Source: Oscillospiraceae bacterium (GTDB taxonomy: Bacteria; Bacillota; Clostridia; WRCU01). From it: a stretch of DNA of 6,615 nt. Both the position numbers and the translations under genes were made by a program. The stretch lies in assembly GCA_009783805.1 (NCBI GenBank), contig WRCU01000087.1:1-6615 (forward strand), in the 5' to 3' direction. The notes under the pieces are model-generated. The model made no database searches and had not been told where the DNA came from. It saw nothing but the letters and a program-made list of their open reading frames with translations. Position 1 is the first letter of the stretch, and every line of letters begins with the position of its first letter. Below are positions 5,193-6,615 of the stretch, one piece after another.

Positions 5193-6131
5193 TCAAGCGC
5201 CGGCCACGGGCAGGCCCATGCCCGAATAGACGGCCCTGAGGCGTGACATCGAGTCCGACGTGGGCGGGATGACGCCGCCTACCGGATAGGGCAGGCCCAG
5301 CCCCACGTACTTCCCCTCGGCCGCGTGGTTCAGGGCGAGGAGTTCCACGCGACCGACGCCTTTCAAGGTGCGGAGATAACGCGCCATGGATTCGGCCTCC
5401 ACGATGGAGTCGTTGAAGCCGGGGACGACCGGCATGCGTACCCACAGGTCCGACCCGGCGGCGGCCAAGCGGCCTAGGTTGGCCTTGACGAGCCCGTTCC
5501 CGACGCCCGTAGCCCTCGCGTGCAGGCCGTCGTCCCATGCCTTGAGGTCATAGATCCAAAGGTCGGTTACGGGGATCATGGCCTCGATCGCCCCCCATGG
5601 GACGTTGCCGGCGGTTTCCACCGCGGTATGCAGGCCGAGCGCCTTCCCCTCGGTCAACAGCCCGGACAGGAATTCCGGCTGCAGCAACGGCTCACCGCCG
5701 GAGAAGGTCACTCCGCCGCCAGAGTTGGCGTAATAGAATCCGTCCCGCATGACCTCGGCCATGACCTCCCCGACGGACGCGTACCTGCCGCTCATGGAGA
5801 TGGCCTCGGCGTCGCAGGCCTTGGCGCACTCACCGCAGCGCAGGCACCTGCCCATTTCGTGGGACCAGCCGCCCGGGGCGAGCGAGAAGGCCTTGGGCGC
5901 GCAGGCGGCCATGCATTTGCCGCACCCTATGCACTTGACGTGGCTGTATAGGGGCTGCGGCCTGGGGTCGAGGGACTCGGGGTTGTGGCACCATAGGCAG
6001 CGCATGCCGCAGCCCTTCAGGAAGACGGTCGTCCGCACCCCGGGCCCGTCGTGTATGGAAAACCTCTGTACGTTGAAGACGCAGCCGACCGTCGAGGCCG
6101 CGCCCTCACCCGATCCGCCGTAATGGGGCAT
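5193..6131 (-). CDS. Glycyl-radical enzyme activating protein (radical SAM)
   Basis: 312 aa. Uses a [4Fe-4S] cluster and S-adenosylmethionine to make a 5'-deoxyadenosyl radical that abstracts hydrogen from the conserved glycine of a partner glycyl radical enzyme. The N-terminal segment VQRFSIHDGPGVRTTVFLKG (21-40) leads into the radical-SAM motif C41-x3-C45-x2-C48 (CGMRCLWCHNP). A ferredoxin-like insertion with two further clusters follows: C67/C70/C73/C77 and C96/C99/C102/C106. SAM-binding GGEP is at 145-148 and VETAGN at 171-176. The two-cluster insert marks the activases of the larger GRE family (as for glycerol or choline lyases) and is absent from simple PFL activase. gaggggg lies 4 nt before ATG 6131 and overlaps the stop of the upstream GRE gene, 10 nt away, so the two are co-transcribed and probably coupled. 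Oxygen-sensitive, cytosolic. Confidence 0.95.
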   Translation of the reverse strand: MPHYGGSGEGAASTVGCVFNVQRFSIHDGPGVRTTVFLKGCGMRCLWCHNPESLDPRPQPLYSHVKCIGCGKCMAACAPKAFSLAPGGWSHEMGRCLRCGECAKACDAEAISMSGRYASVGEVMAEVMRDGFYYANSGGGVTFSGGEPLLQPEFLSGLLTEGKALGLHTAVETAGNVPWGAIEAMIPVTDLWIYDLKAWDDGLHARATGVGNGLVKANLGRLAAAGSDLWVRMPVVPGFNDSIVEAESMARYLRTLKGVGRVELLALNHAAEGKYVGLGLPYPVGGVIPPTSDSMSRLRAVYSGMGLPVAGA

Positions 6132-6141
6132 GCGGCCCCCC

Positions 6142-6615
6142 TCAGCCGGCGTGCTCCACCCTCTTGATCACCTGCTCCTGCAGGGCCGGGGAAAGGTGGT
6201 GGAAGTATGCGGACTGGCCGGCTATCCGTATGCAGAGGTCCTTGTGCTTTTGCGGGTTTTTTTGCGCGTCAAGCAGGATTTCCTTGGAGACGCAATTGAT
6301 CTGGACCTCCATGCCGCCTTTCAAAAAATAGGACTCCAGGAGGCCGATCATCTTGTCCGCGTCCTCCGCCGTGTCGAGGGCGGTGGGGTGTATGCGCAGG
6401 TTCGCGTTCAAGCCGCCGGAGGAGAGGGTATGGTCGAACGCGGTGATGGAGTTGAACAGGGCCGTTATCCCCTTGGTGTCCCTGCCCAGGTCGCTCCCCC
6501 AGGTCCCCGATGGGGCCTCGCCGTGCCTCCGGCCGTCCGGCGTCGCGGCCATGGTGTTCGCGTGCGTGCCCGAGGCGTGCAGAGCGAAGTACTGCGGCGC
6601 GAAGGCGTCGCCCCA
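6142..6615 (-). CDS. Glycyl radical enzyme, C-terminal part (cut by the window edge)
   Basis: The last 157 residues of a pyruvate-formate-lyase-like enzyme; the 5' part, including the active-site cysteine loop, lies beyond 6615. The reading frame is open to the edge and begins WGDAFAPQYF. Recognisable features are the ATPDGRRHGEAP motif (visible residues 24-35), KGITALFNS, the GGMEVQIN strand, the LLDAQKNP helix and the glycyl-radical loop IRIAGQSAYF. The radical glycine is codon 6217-6219, 24 residues from the C-terminus, a normal distance. The residue after it is Gln, where characterised GREs usually have Tyr, Phe or Trp. The substrate cannot be told from this end: the choline, glycerol, propanediol and hydroxyproline lyases/dehydratases differ in the missing part, and this could be an uncharacterised subtype. 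The adjacent activase, 10 nt downstream, supports an active enzyme. Confidence 0.93.
   Translation of the reverse strand, partial: WGDAFAPQYFALHASGTHANTMAATPDGRRHGEAPSGTWGSDLGRDTKGITALFNSITAFDHTLSSGGLNANLRIHPTALDTAEDADKMIGLLESYFLKGGMEVQINCVSKEILLDAQKNPQKHKDLCIRIAGQSAYFHHLSPALQEQVIKRVEHAG

Noticed and set aside
4747..5538. Minus-strand frame spanning rsgA and the end of the activase gene
   Set aside because: It is out of frame with the activase and antisense to rsgA; composition only, no motifs.

Overview
This is a GC-rich bacterial window, most likely from a strict or near-strict anaerobe. Three observations support that: a glycyl radical enzyme with its radical-SAM activase (both oxygen-sensitive families), a rubrerythrin (peroxide defence typical of anaerobes), and a uroporphyrinogen-decarboxylase-superfamily protein of a kind common in anaerobes. 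RsgA, a bacterial ribosome-assembly GTPase, argues against an archaeon. Arginine AGG and isoleucine ATA codons are frequent throughout the genes despite the high GC. I cannot name a phylum from the sequence alone.

Layout. Bases 1-345 hold no gene. They are a tandem array with a 151-bp period, built from a long imperfect palindrome plus nested 22/23-bp sub-repeats. Next comes a leftward gene (349-1320) for a BtrH-N-terminal/C39-like family protein. A GC-rich divergent intergenic region (1321-1535) with candidate promoters and hairpins separates it from a rightward run of four genes: rubrerythrin (1536-2078), a DapA/N-acetylneuraminate-lyase-family aldolase (2098-3141), a UroD/MtaA-like protein (3204-4184) and RsgA (4181-5167). 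Gaps of 19 and 62 nt and a 4-nt ATGA overlap suggest one transcript. A leftward pair converges on it: the glycyl-radical-enzyme activase (5193-6131), preceded by the 3' end of its presumed substrate, a glycyl radical enzyme (6142-6615) that runs off the right edge.

How the genes work together. The GRE/activase pair is a clear functional unit: the activase would abstract a hydrogen from the glycine at 6217-6219. The aldolase and UroD-like protein are adjacent on the same strand and may share a small-molecule pathway, but nothing here identifies the substrate. Rubrerythrin and RsgA are housekeeping or stress genes that seem to be carried along in the transcript. I see no defence system, phage or CRISPR. 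The most unusual points are residue-level departures: the aldolase lacks the usual Thr/Ser carboxylate-binding motif and has a 43-residue insertion, the GRE glycyl loop reads G-Q instead of G-Y/F/W, and the BtrH-like protein lacks an obvious N-terminal nucleophilic cysteine.
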